Positions 34,480 to 45,294 are shown, numbered from the stretch's first letter. The stretch is 64,000 bases of DNA from Muscardinus avellanarius (GCA_963383645.1 OY726557.1:124412223-124476222); one strand, 5' to 3'. Translations and numbers: made by a program. The notes: generated by a model from the sequence alone, not told the origin.

Positions 34480-34830
34480 ACCAGGAGTGGTGGCATATAC
34501 TTATAATCCCAGCATTTGGGAGGCTGAGACAGGAGGATCATGGTTCATGGACAGCCTCAGCTACTTAGTGAGGCCCTTTGCAACTTAATGAGACCCTGTT
34601 TCAAAATGAAAAGGCTACTTGTAATCCAAGTACTTGGGAGAAAGGCTGAGACAGGAGGATCGCAGGTTCTTGGCCATCCTCAGCTATTTTGTGAGGTCCT
34701 CCACAATTTAGGGAGATATTGTTTCAAAATAAAGAATAAAAATAGATCTGGGGGTATAGCTTGGAAGTAGAATGCCTCTGGGTTCCATTCCCCATACCAC
34801 AAAAAATAAATAAATAAAATAAAAATAAAA
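34480..34830 (+). mobile_element. Trimeric SINE: B1-B1-dID
   Basis: Plus strand. A first B1-like half runs from 34480 to about 34604, then a second B1-like half lacking its first ~25 bp (about 34610-34735), then one ID half (34740-34800) and an AAATA-rich tail. Both B1 halves carry CCTCAGCTA(C/T)TT, so the second is a partial duplication of the same unit, not a separate insertion. Confidence 0.8.
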
Positions 34831-35249
34831 ATAAGTATCACTCCTTGTTTTCAAGATCATAGCATGTAACATTATGTAAGTTATTTTATTCTGGACTTTG
34901 AGGAGCCAGGGGCTTGAAATAAAGTCTTCCTCAGGAGCCTCTAGATAATCCAAATACTTTAGTTAACAGAATTATGAAATTACTTTAACATAAATAAAGA
35001 TGCTTTAGCCCCAATGTCCTTCCTTGGTGACTCAATCTTACAATCAAACATTTTATATCGGATTTTACATTTTTCATGACATATAATGTAGAAACCTTCT
35101 CTATTCCCTTCTTTATCTCTTAATTCTTTCTTAACTTTCAAGCAGTGAGTTACTTGAAATAACTCTTAAAATGCATTTTATGTACACAGTCTCTTACACA
35201 CTATTTTAACATTTTGATACACATGATCATGTGATGTATAATACTTTAA
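34831..35249. other. Intergenic, nothing recognised
   Basis: No gene or repeat recognised. Confidence 0.35.
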
Positions 35250-35436
35250 TTTTTGCAGTACAGGGGATTGAATCCAAGGATGTTCTTCCTCTCAACTATA
35301 CCATCCTTTTCTTTTTTAAAATTTTTTAATGAAACATGGCTTCACTAAGCTATCCCATGTTGGCCTCCAAGCTGTCATCCTCCCGTTTCAGCTTCGCAAG
35401 TACTAAGATTGCAGGTGTGCTCCACTGTGCCTGGCT
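35250..35436 (-). mobile_element. B1-dID SINE
   Basis: Old, diverged minus-strand dimer. Confidence 0.75.
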
Positions 35437-35741
35437 TACATAATGCTTCAAAATCTTAAAAACAAATCACTTTGTTTCATTTTTCTTCAAGACTAGCTTT
35501 CCCTTTTTGAATCTCCATGATTTATCACCCCCAATTATTCATGTTTACAAGCTAGCACAAACTACATATTTTATTACTTGCTAAGCTAATCAAGTTTATT
35601 CATAGGAGCTCTGTCCTTGAATTTTTTTTAGAAAAATGACCTCTTCCTTTTGTCATTTGACAATACTCCATTGAAGCATCTCCAAAATCTATGTCTTAGA
35701 TGTATCATAAGGTATCTAACACTCCATGCTACTAAAATTTC

Positions 35742-35757
35742 CTTCTTCCTTCCTTCC

Positions 35758-35816
<59 letters not shown>

Positions 35817-35831
35817 TTCCTTCCTTCTTCT
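35742..35831. repeat. (CTTC)n(CT)n(CTTC)n microsatellite
   Basis: A polypyrimidine run of about 90 bp: CTTCC units flanking about 25 CT units. Confidence 0.95.
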
Positions 35832-35998
35832 TGAAGTACAGGAAATAGAACCCAGGGGGCATTCTACCTGCGAGCTACACCCCCAGCCCTATTTTTATTT
35901 ATTTATTTTGAAACAGGGTATCACTGAGTTGCAAAGGACCTCACTAAGTAGTAGCTGAGGCTGTCCACAAAACTGTGATCCTCCCGAATGCTGGTTTT
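35832..35998 (-). mobile_element. B1-dID SINE, truncated
   Basis: Minus-strand copy lacking the last roughly 30 bp of the B1 half. Confidence 0.8.
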
Positions 35999-36254
35999 TC
36001 AGTTTTCATCATCAAAATCAATGTTAAAATAACCATCATTATATATTTGTTTTTATATGCCAATAGTTATATTTCAGTAAGATAAATTTGTAGAATGTTG
36101 TCTCTCAGTTTAATATATATCGTCAAGTGGTTTTCTCAAAGCCCTAATAACTCACAGCCCCCAACAGGCAAGGGCTGCTTATCCTTCGGAGAGACACTGG
36201 GGCTGGAGTGGAGTTTCTGTGAGACTGTTTTCAAATGCAAATTTAATTTGACAC

Positions 36255-36346
36255 TAAAATATTATATATAGATATTATATATAATATCTATATCTATATC
36301 TATCTATCTATATCTATATCTATCTATATCTATCTATCTATCTATC

Positions 36347-36376
<30 letters not shown>
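36255..36376. repeat. Complex TA / TATC microsatellite with self-complementary start
   Basis: Begins with the palindromic AGATATTATATATAATATCT (36271-36290), followed by a CTAT/CTATAT mixture and about 14 TA units. The palindrome could extrude a hairpin. Confidence 0.9.
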
Positions 36377-36377
<1 letters not shown>

Positions 36378-36462
36378 AGAGAGAGAGAGTGAGTCCAGGG
36401 GCATTCTACTCCTGAGCTACACCTTTTTTATTTTTCATTTTGAAACAGACACTTGCTAAGTG
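36377..36462 (-). mobile_element. SINE fragment
   Basis: The ID half (CCAGGGGCATTCTACTCCTG) and the start of the B1 half only. Confidence 0.7.
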
Positions 36463-36979
36463 CTAATGGTGCATCTGCCCTACTTTATGCTATGGAAAAA
36501 AATTGTAAAATCTTTTTTTAGTCATTTTATTCTATTAACTTGAAGAGAAGAGGCATCACTGAAACATTTATATTTTTGTTGTTATTCATTTTAATATATA
36601 ATTTCAGATGTTCTTTGTACAATTTTACTCGTTCTGAAGGAAAAGAAAATAGCTTCTAGTTACCCTTTATTCAGATTGTCAGCTATGCATAGAAAGTATT
36701 AATAATACAACCTGATACAATACAATACAAGAAAACATCAATTTAAAAAAAACAGTGAAATGAAAATCAGAGAAGGGAACGCTCACCCAGTCTTAGGCCA
36801 TCAGAAAGTACTTTCAGGCAGATGGGAACAGTAGGAAATAAGATAGGGGATAGAAGGAGGTGGTGGGTCCAGAGAGAGGAAAACGTGTTGATCAAAGGTG
36901 AAAATTGCATCAGTTACAAAGTAGACTTCATTGGAGAATAGGAAGAGTTTTGGAAATTGAAGGCATATCTAGACAGTGT
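36463..36979. other. Intergenic, nothing recognised
   Basis: No gene or repeat recognised. Confidence 0.35.
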
Positions 36980-37192
36980 TTTTTGTTTTGTTTTGTTCTT
37001 GGGTTTTGGTGGTACTGGGGATGGAAATCTTCTCGGGGATACACTCCCAGACCTATTTTATATTTTTTTTATTTGGAAACCGGGTCTCTTAAGCCAGCAA
37101 GGCTGGCTTCGAATCTGCCCGATCCTCCTGTCTCCACCTCCCAAGCACGGGGATTACAAGTGTATGCAACCGCCTGGCATTTGTTTTTGTTT
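36980..37192 (-). mobile_element. B1-dID SINE
   Basis: Full minus-strand dimer. Confidence 0.87.
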
Positions 37193-37483
37193 TTAATGAG
37201 GGAATATTATAAGGTTATTTCCTGAATAACACAAGGCAAAAAAAAAAAAAAAACATAACATTGACACTAGTAATTTAGGAACATCAATTTAAAGGCTCAA
37301 GTCAGTTTGGCCCTAGTGATATTTATCTTTTCACATTTCCGAGTCCTAGTATCAGTAATGAGTAAACTCTTGTCCATGACCCGTATATTACATAATTTTT
37401 GGTTTCTGGTTCTCATCTTTTATGTTTTCTTTATCTTTGTCATTCTAAGAAATGATTCCAGAGTGTTCATTTTTACCCACTTT

Positions 37484-37670
37484 TTTTTTTTTACTTCTTA
37501 TTGGTTCATTATAATGATACCAAAAAGTGGGATTTGTTGTGTTCTGTTTGTATATACAGCTAATATAATTTGGTCAATTTCATTCCCAATCCCTCCTTTC
37601 TCCTGCCCTGTCTTCCATCTACTTCCTCTACTGGTATATCTTTGATTTTCATGAGATCCATATTTTATTA
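37484..37670 (-). mobile_element. L1 3'UTR, minus strand
   Basis: T-run, TCTTATTGGTTCATTATAAT, a pyrimidine-rich stretch, then TTTTCATGAGATCC: the complement of an L1 3' end. Confidence 0.65.
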
Positions 37671-37905
37671 CTTTATTCTTTTTCATTTATAAATTAAATC
37701 AAATCAAATTGGAATCCATGGGAAGTTCCCAATGTGGATTTACTTACAAGTTAAAACCCATGATAGCTGCATTATAAATATACACATATAAACACCCATG
37801 GATAACTACTTAGTTCCTTAATTGAATATAGCTGATTTCCAGGATGTGCTCAGGAAACCTTCTTTCTGGCTCTTAACTTAGAAGGACCTGTTTCTGTCAC
37901 TGCCC

Positions 37906-37988
37906 AAAAAGTGCAATGAATCCTGTGGCTTGCTTCTCTAACTTTCAGCAATTACAATTTCAACAAAATTGTACTGTCTTTTGTAGCT
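37906..37988. repeat. 83-bp direct repeat, copy 1
   Basis: AAAAAGTGCAATGAATCCTG to CTTTTGTAGCT, repeated at 38737-38819 with only two base differences. The flanks differ. Confidence 0.93.
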
Positions 37989-38009
37989 TTAAAAAAAAAA
38001 ACTCACATT

Positions 38010-38325
38010 AAAAAAAAAGCTAAAGAGTAAAGGAAGTTCAGAAAAATGAAGAAAAATACCAGTAGAAGAATAAAAATAGAATAGAGGAAGGGATTTGAGG
38101 AGAGAGGTGGAGAGGGAAAAAGAAAGACTTGATGATGGAAACAGTTCAAATAATGATATTTAAATATGTGAAGTCAATGTATTGAAATATATAAAGTATC
38201 AACAACATGCATTAAGAGGGGGAGAAAGGAAGGTGGAATTCAGAGGGAAATGCATCAAGTCCTGTGTGCACATACGTTTCATGTACTCTTAACTTCATTA
38301 TGATTGTAATTATAAGGCAATAAAA
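38010..38325 (+). mobile_element. L1 3' end
   Basis: Purine-rich 3'UTR, GTCCTGTGTGCACATACGTT, then TTATAAGGCAATAAAAAA. Plus strand, 5'-truncated. Confidence 0.75.
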
Positions 38326-38736
38326 AAGAAAAAACTACAATAAATGACTAAGCAATTCAAATAAAACACATGAAATATTTTCTTCCTTTTGAATGAAATA
38401 CAATAAATACATACATCTGACTACTTTTATGTTTTCTAAACTTTATTCAAACTTTTGTATTAATTTTTCCAAAATAATCTGAAATGCAAACTAGTTTTAA
38501 AGGAAGTTTATCTTTTCTAGAAATAAAATTGATTTTTTTTCATATTTTTAATTTCATTAGTGAAAGATAAGTAACTAGGTTTAACTGACTCTTTGGGACT
38601 TTCACATAGAGATAAGATATATAACAGTATCCACACCTCTTCAAAGTTTACAAAGGGTCCCATTACAGAGATATTACTTGTGAGATACACTTTTCTTTTA
38701 AAAGGAAAACAATTTTTAAATAGCAATATAAAATTT

Positions 38737-38819
38737 AAAAAGTGCAATGAATCCTGTGGCTTGCTTCTCTAACTTTCAGCAATTACAATTTCAACAAAAT
38801 TATATTGTCTTTTGTAGCT
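38737..38819. repeat. 83-bp direct repeat, copy 2
   Basis: Second copy, 177 bp beyond the stop codon of the 39-kb OR pseudogene. Two transitions distinguish it from 37906-37988. Confidence 0.93.
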
Positions 38820-38995
38820 GATGAGAAAGATTATGCAAATAGGAAATGAAGACACTCTATAAAAAGTGAGTTGAAATTGCTGAAAGACTTAGAATTTTTC
38901 ACTAAAATAAAAAAGAAATGGACTGTCATGAAAAATATTATAATTAAATTTGCTTAATTTTCTTGTTTATTTGCAGAGAAAGACATTGTTTCTAA

Positions 38996-39928
38996 TCAAC
39001 AGTTTCTCCTAGTCATGGTTTTTCTCAGTGCAAGTTTAACATCTTTGTTCCTCAAGCTGTAGATTAAGGGGTTCATTAAAGGAACTGTATTGGTATAGAA
39101 GACAGAAGAGATTTTCCCTTCATCCATAGACCCAGCAGAAGATGGCTTAAGATACATGAATGCACCTGATCAAAAGAACAAAGAAACAGCAATTAGGTGG
39201 GAGCTGCAGGTGCTGAAGGCTTTGGACCTGCCCTCAGTAGACCTTATTGGAAGGATACTAGAAAGGATAAAGCCATATGAGATAAAGATAGTGAAACTGG
39301 GCACAATGATGTTGATGCCTACCACAATGAGAACTTCTAGTTCATTGACATAGGTGCTGGAGCAGGAGAGCTGCATCACAGGGAGAATGTCACAGAAATA
39401 GTGGTTGATGGTGTTGGCATTACAGAAGGTCAGTCTCAGCATGCATACAGTGTGGGCCATGGCACCAGAAAATGCCATCAGGTATGAACCAAGCATAAGG
39501 CTGGAACACACTCTAGGGGACATGGCTGTGTTATACAAAAGTGGATGGCAGATGGCCACATAGCGATCATAGGCCATGGATGTCAGCACATAGCACTCAG
39601 AAATGGAAAAAAAACTAAAAAAGTAAAGCTGAGTCATGCACCCCTTATAAGAGATAGTATTCTTTTTATAAATGAAGTTCATCAGCATTTTGGGTGTGAA
39701 CACAGAAGAGTAACAGAGGTCAATGAAGGACAAGTTAAAGAGGAAAAAGTACATGGGGGTGTGAAGGTGTGAATTCAGTCCAATTAGAATTAGCAAACTC
39801 AAATTACCCAGCACAGTGACTATATATATCACAAGAAACAGACAAAAAAGGGGGAGTTGGAGATGTGGTTGGTCTGTCAGTCCCACCAGAATGAATTCAG
39901 TCACAAAAGAGTCATTTCCAGGAGCCAT
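38996..39928 (-). pseudogene. Olfactory receptor pseudogene, OR8B-like, one nonsense codon
   Basis: A 310-codon frame of full family length, collinear with the intact gene at 57788-58720, differing at about 19 of the first 252 residues. Codon 253 is TGA where the paralogue has GGA (Gly of the TM6 FFGSG motif); the change is at 39170-39172. After it the same frame stays open to a TGA at 38996-38998, including [16 protein letters not shown]. All other landmarks are normal: NDS glycosylation site at 5-7, [10 protein letters not shown], and [10 protein letters not shown] stop in TM6 removes TM7, so the product would be non-functional. With one disabling change and an otherwise clean frame, the loss is recent and may be polymorphic. 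Confidence 0.95.
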
Positions 39929-39943
39929 TCTTCTTTAAATGAA

Positions 39944-39980
39944 TCTGTGGGCACAAACAAACAAACAAACAAACAATAAA
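39944..39980 (-). promoter_or_regulatory. Splice acceptor of the 39-kb OR exon, with (TTTG)n tract
   Basis: Minus strand: about five TTTG units, then TGTGCCCACAG, then a 15-nt leader and the ATG. The repeat serves as the pyrimidine-rich tract. Confidence 0.55.
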
Positions 39981-40779
39981 GGTCGGGTTGTTAGAAAACC
40001 ACTTAATTCTTCCCATGATATTTTTTCACACAGCATGGGACATTACTGCAATTGGCTGAAATTAGCCTAAACTGGACCCACAGAATCTTTCTTTACTTAT
40101 ACCACAATGCTGAGTGACACCATCTTCTCTTTATTGAAATCTTAACAAAGTATATAGCAAAGTACAACACCAAATCTCTCCTACAGAGTGAATGCCAGTG
40201 CTGCCATACGCAAATGTAACCATTGAAAAGCCAAGAGATTAGGAAGACTTTAGGTAAACTGGGACAGAATTATCTTTGTCTCATCTCACCGTTTCTTCCT
40301 TTACAAGAGTTCACCCCCGTATTCACCAATTGAATTGTGTGCTGGCCTTTCCTCTGACACAGATTAAACTCTGAAGCAGTGAGAACTAAAACATTGTTTT
40401 GAATAAAAAATGAAATCAAGAGTCTGAGAATGGTTTGATTACTGCTCCATGGAATAGAAAATTCCTAATTCTAGAAGAAAGAGAGGGAGAAAATACTGAC
40501 TGCAATACTGGGTTCCCTGAGCTATCTAATATTGCCAAACACTCTTTTCCCCCGTGAACACATTCTTATATCACTTTTACTTGATTCTCAAGACTGAACA
40601 ACAAAAAATATCGTAGGCCCCTAGATTTTTGTGTTCAAGAAAGACATTAATATAAATGGAAACCCAAAATTTACATGTCTTTGTCCAGAAAACCGTGGTG
40701 ATTCCTTATCATTTACTTACATTGGTGGTTCCAGAAGAGCAGTTGCAACCCAGGTTTTATTTTCTATATGTCCTATAGA
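39981..40779. other. 5' intron region of the 39-kb OR locus
   Basis: No repeats recognised. Parts align loosely with the region upstream of the 58-kb OR. Confidence 0.4.
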
Positions 40780-41100
40780 TCTTTCTGAGCTATATATCAT
40801 GATTTATGATTATAACTTTAAGTCCTCTCAAGCAGCAGAGAAAAGAGCTGTAATCACTTCCACCCTTTGATAAGGCACAGAAGATTTAATGCTAATTTAA
40901 TGGTATAAAGCACTTGGTTATAAGCCAGGAGAAGATTGCTCAGTGTCTTCTCCAGGGAATAGATTTTATGTGTAATAGAGAAATAAGGGGATTGTATTTA
41001 CATCCTAGACTGTATTCTTTATTTGGTTCCTTAGGGACTCAGTATTTTACTCATGCTTTCCTTTACTCTAGAGATTTTTTGAGATCCCATTGTATCCTCG
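40780..41100. repeat. Paralogous upstream block (shared with 59465-59770)
   Basis: TATATCATGATTTATGATTA, then ATAAGGCACAGAAGATTTAA, GGGGATTGTATTTACATCCT and CAGTATTTTACTCATGC match the same order of motifs upstream of the intact paralogue. It lies about 0.9-1.2 kb upstream of the ATG. It contains TCCTTAGGGA (41028-41037), one mismatch from an EBF/Olf1 palindrome; the paralogue has TCCTGAAGGA at that place. Confidence 0.6.
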
Positions 41101-42041
41101 GAGACAGAACAAAAATAAACTCTCGTTTTTCAGTCATCAAGATAGTAGAACATGATGTCCTATGTCCTCCTGCCTTTAGGAGCACAGCAATTCAACAACA
41201 TTCATGGGCAAGTTACATTTGTGAGAATTCCAAAATGTACTTATGGTGCTGCTACACCCTAGTCTACTTATAAAAGCAGGCATATTAAATAAGGTAGGAA
41301 AAATACCAGTTATATCCTTAACATAATCCCTATTCCTGGCACTACTCCACAGAATTGGGACACAAACTTCCTTCTGGGAAGGAAATGAGTTCTACTATGT
41401 ATCCAGTGTTTGCCTTTCTTTCATATCCCTCAAACTTTGTCATAGTTGGAAATTTCTGAATAGATGAAGTACATATAAATTCCATGTAAGAATGCAATGA
41501 ACAATTATGCCTGTGGACATGAGGACATATAATGTGTCCTGACAAATCCTACAATGGGATAAAAGATGTATTATTGAACAGAAGTGCAGTATCTGGGGTT
41601 TACCCTATTTTGAGTATTGATTATTCTATCATTGACCCACTTATAGGAGAACTGTTGTCTATGACAGTCTGCTAGATCATAAACTCTCTTCGTGTTTTAG
41701 AATATAACTTGTGGCAAATGAGAGAGGGACATTGGGTCTTCAGGGAAAAACCTTTTTAAAAATACTAGTTGCTATAAAATAAGAATTATCTTTTGTGCCA
41801 AAACCACTACACTGTGAAAAAGAAGTTTATGTTAACTATCTTCATGAATTAAGAAATATAGTAATATAATCAAAATAGGATCCTATCACAAAATGGAAAT
41901 TCACTTAAAAATTAATGTTTCAGTAGTAAGCTTGGTAAGCAGCTCCCTCTGATGGAAACTTTTGACTTAGACAAGATTTGCCTTAATTAATAGATAAAAA
42001 AGCAGGAATATAACAAATAAAAGATGTTATTTATTTATTAA
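41101..42041. other. Intergenic, nothing recognised
   Basis: No gene or known repeat. Open frames at 40914-41273 and 41342-41545 lack recognisable domains. Confidence 0.4.
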
Positions 42042-42914
42042 TATTATAGCAATTTATCCAAAATAACAATGATAATCTCATTTGTCTGATATCAAACTTT
42101 TGATCACTTTGAGATAACATTTCAATATTTCTTTCTTGTTGTCTTTCTTACCAGAGGATATTTTTTTCTTTTTTTTTTTCTTAAGGTAAAACTCTCATAC
42201 TTTTTTTCAGAAAAAAATCTATCCTAACATGAAATATGAACTCTAAATACACAAAACAATCTCAGAAAAGAACACAGCTAGAAGATGTACATTTTCTGAT
42301 TTCAATCCTTATAAAACTACAATAATCGAAACAGTGTAGTACTGCTATAAAGGCAGATATATAAACCAGTGGAGTAAAATGAAGAGCCTAGAAATATATT
42401 CTTCCATATATGGTCAAGTTATTTTTACAAGGTTTCCAAGAACATTTGGTGAAGGAAATAATAATCTTTTCACTAAATATTGTTGAAAAATAATAATTAC
42501 AAGAAAAATAATAAAATTAGACCCTTACCTAACACCATATACAAATATTAACTCAAAATAGATAAAAGACCTAAATGTAAATCTTAAGACTATAAACTTT
42601 TAGAAGAAAACCTGGGTCATAAAACTTCACAACATTGAAATTGGCAGTGATTTCTTGGATAAGATTCCAAAGGCACAGGCAACAAAAGAATAAACAAACT
42701 TCATAAAAAATTAAAAAATTGTACATTCAAAGACAATGTAAACACAGTTAAAAGTTAAAAGTTACTGATAGAATGGGATAAAATATTTCCAAATGCTGTA
42801 TCTGAAGGTATATTAATATTCCAAATAGAACTCCTAAAAATTAACAACCATAAAAGCAAACAATACAATTTAGAAATAGGTAAAAGACTAAAATAGATAA
42901 TGAATCTCCAAAGA
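42042..42914 (+). repeat. Stand-alone copy of the segment captured by the chimeric L1s
   Basis: Collinear with 2347-3232 (plus) and 54249-53370 (minus) at roughly 90 percent by eye. The first about 165 bp (to about 42207) do not look like L1. The rest is the 3' part of a decayed L1 ORF2, with TAG in place of a conserved TGG, as in the captured copies. No ORF1 or L1 3'UTR flanks it. L1 ORF2 sequence continues naturally beyond 42914, where the captured copies stop. It therefore looks like the ancestral genomic context. Unlike both captured copies, it lacks 13 bp near 42076. Confidence 0.8.
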
Positions 42915-43060
42915 TTTTTATATGAACAATAAACACATGAATATCACTCATCATTTGTCATACTATAACTGATCATTAAGGAAATACAAATAAAAACTAT
43001 AGTGAAATACTACTTCACATTTGTTAGGATGGCTACTTAACATAAATTACCTTGCTCCAG
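42208..43060 (+). mobile_element. Old L1 ORF2 relic, 5'-truncated
   Basis: Starts near GAAAAAAATCTATCCTAACA and continues past 42914 with AATATCACTCATCATTTGTC and TTCACATTTGTTAGGATGGC, typical L1 ORF2 C-terminal sequence. Heavily mutated. Confidence 0.8.
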
Positions 43061-43257
43061 CCCTGTTAATTTTTTTTAGTGAAATTGAGATCCGCAAAAT
43101 ATATGAATAATCATGGGAGAAAAAAGATAGTTATCTTGTACTCTCATTTCCCTTTCTCACACTATGAGAAGCACTAGAATTATAAAGGCTGTGCTTATCT
43201 AGCATGAGTGAGGTCCTAGGCTCAATCCATAATACAAGCACACGAGTTCATGCATGT

Positions 43258-43292
43258 ACACACACACACACACACACACACCACACACACTA
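43258..43292. repeat. (CA)n microsatellite
   Basis: About 15 CA units. Confidence 0.95.
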
Positions 43293-43332
43293 ATGGAAGC
43301 AAGAATAGTTAAAGAAAATTTTAAAAGCTCTT

Positions 43333-43564
43333 AACCTTTTTTTTTTTTTTTTTTTTTTGGTGGTACTCGGGTTGGAACCCAGAGGCTTTCTTTCTACCTC
43401 TGGGTTATACTCCAAGACCTATTTTATATTTTATTTGGAAACAGGGTCTCACTAAGTTGCTGAGAGTCTCACTAAGTAGCTGAGGCTGGCTTTGAACCTG
43501 TGTGATCCTCCTGTCACAGCCTCCCAAGCGCAGGGATTACAAGAGTACACCACCACGCCCAGAA
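43333..43564 (-). mobile_element. B1-dID SINE
   Basis: Full minus-strand dimer with a T-run of about 20. Confidence 0.9.
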
Positions 43565-43695
43565 AAAGCTCTTATCATTCCTCCTTACCGTCAATCTTCT
43601 TGCATTGAGTGACCATAAATAAAAATAATAGTTTGAAAGCATTTTGATGCCATCTCATTTTTTAACCATTAACCAATGGGAATTAAAAGACTAAG

Positions 43696-43697
<2 letters not shown>

Positions 43698-43733
<36 letters not shown>
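43698..43733. repeat. (AT)n microsatellite
   Basis: About 17 AT units. Confidence 0.95.
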
Positions 43734-43735
<2 letters not shown>

Positions 43736-43800
43736 AAAATAGCAATGTGAAAGAAAGCAAAAAATACAAGGAAATAAATTACACTTAAATATTATGAGTA

Positions 43801-44006
43801 GAGCCAGGCGTGGTGGCACACACTTGTAATCCAGGCATTCGGGAAGCTGAGACTAGAGGATCGTGGTTCGTGGACAGCCTCAGCTACTTAGTGAGGCCCT
43901 CTGCAACTCAGTGAGACCCGGTTTCAAAATAAAGAATAATAACAAAAAATAGGGCAGGGGGTGTGGCTCGGAGGTTGAATGCCCCTGGGTTCCATCCCTA
44001 GACCCA

Positions 44007-44076
<70 letters not shown>
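43801..44076 (+). mobile_element. B1-dID SINE with A-run and (AT)n tail
   Basis: Plus-strand dimer with about 33 A followed by about 17 AT units (to 44076). Confidence 0.88.
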
Positions 44077-44081
<5 letters not shown>

Positions 44082-44370
44082 ATAAGTAAAAATGAAGAAT
44101 GAATCACTTAAGTGTTGAAAAGACAAATATCTCTCACTATTTCTACTTGTCACTTTACTAGAAATTATAGACATTGTGCTAAAAATATAAAGAAATGTCA
44201 GATATTTGAAAAAGAAAAATAAGATTTTTATTTGTAAATGGTATAATTATCAACATAAAAATATCCTAACTGTACCAGTATCAGGAAATGGCCCGAAAAG
44301 ATTCTAAAAAGAAGAGTTGGTTATTAATATGTATTTCAAAAATTGGGTTATAGAAAATGGAGCACAGAGT
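44077..44370. other. Intergenic, nothing recognised
   Basis: AT-rich, no recognised feature. Confidence 0.35.
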
Positions 44371-44718
44371 TGTAAGAGGGAAGGGCCAGGTTACTGCCAG
44401 GCAGTCAGGTAGCTAATATAATGCAAAGTACCCTTGCTAAAAGTAATTAGCAAGTGGACAGTGGAGTTGTACTTTGGACTTTCACTCTCTAAAGACAGGT
44501 TTGCATAAAAATGGATATCTAGCCAAGGATTCCCCAAGAGGATGGGAGAAGGGGATTGACCTTAGAGCAGATACCACATGGCCCTTGACCTGGTGAATTA
44601 TTCTGATTTAAACAAAGAAAACTGGGCATAGACCAACAGTTAGGCGGGGAAATTAAGGGGCGGACTTAGACTTATGTCATAGAATTATGTAGGAGAGCAA
44701 GATGGAGGACTTTATGTC

Positions 44719-44726
44719 TATAAAAG
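44719..44726 (+). promoter_or_regulatory. TATA box of the probable LTR
   Basis: TATAAAAG, 112 bp before AATAAA. Transcription would start near 44749, giving an R region of about 100 nt. Confidence 0.55.
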
Positions 44727-44760
44727 CTGTTGTGTATTTTGTATACCTGTGGCTTCGTTT

Positions 44761-44805
44761 CAGGTCCCCCCTATACTATTCTGTAATAGTATAGGGCTGT
44801 ACCTG
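44761..44805 (+). other. Perfect leader hairpin in the LTR
   Basis: CCCTATACTATT pairs perfectly with AATAGTATAGGG around a CTGT loop (44769-44796). An outer CAGGT/ACCTG stem (44761-44765 with 44801-44805) extends it. It would fall at about +12 to +56 of the RNA. Confidence 0.85.
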
Positions 44806-44830
44806 TATTCTTTATTTCTATCCTTGTACT

Positions 44831-44836
44831 AATAAA
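44831..44836 (+). terminator. Polyadenylation signal of the probable LTR
   Basis: AATAAA followed within 20-30 nt by AT-rich then GT-containing sequence. Confidence 0.5.
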
Positions 44837-45104
44837 CTCATTTAAATCTTCAGCAAGTGTCCAGATTAGTGTACATCTGTCCTAAATCTGGAGAAGAACC
44901 CATGGTTGTGGGAATAGACTCCGGGAGCCTAACAGAGGTCCCCGGGGGACACTTCCCCCAAAATGGTAACAGTCACACCAAACTGCAACACTAACATACC
45001 AAAAACATAATCCCAGTAGGGCTCATCAGAGATTTTTAGCAAATTCATATGTATAGGTCAATGTTACTTTTTTTTGTTTCTGATGAATAATTATAAATTT
45101 AAGC

Positions 45105-45294
45105 TTTTTTTTTTTTGGTGGTACTGGGGTTCCTGGAAGCCCTTCTACCTCCAGGCTACACTCCCAGACCTATTTTATATTTTTATTTGGAAACAGGTTA
45201 TCTTAAGCCAGCACGGCTGGCTTCGAACCTGCATAATCCTCCTGTCTCCGCCTCCCAAGCGCGGGGATTACAAGCGTGCGCCACCACTTCCAGA
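45105..45294 (-). mobile_element. Young B1-dID SINE
   Basis: Minus-strand dimer of the GGTTCCTGGAAGCCCTTCTA subtype, with a CpG-rich B1 half. Confidence 0.9.

Larger units (their letters stand above)
44371..44971 (+). mobile_element. Probable solo LTR of an endogenous retrovirus
   Basis: The sequence is non-SINE and non-L1, with promoter-like order: TATAAAAG (44719-44726), a strong hairpin where the leader would begin (44761-44805), AATAAA (44831-44836), then a GC-rich stretch ending GGTAACA. The proposed ends TGTAAG...TAACA fit TG...CA. No clean target duplication was found, so the boundaries and class are uncertain. No gag, pol or env sequence adjoins it. Confidence 0.55.

Noticed and set aside
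35650..35958. 102-codon frame with serine/leucine runs
   Set aside because: The run is translation of the (CT)n microsatellite and the end is SINE.
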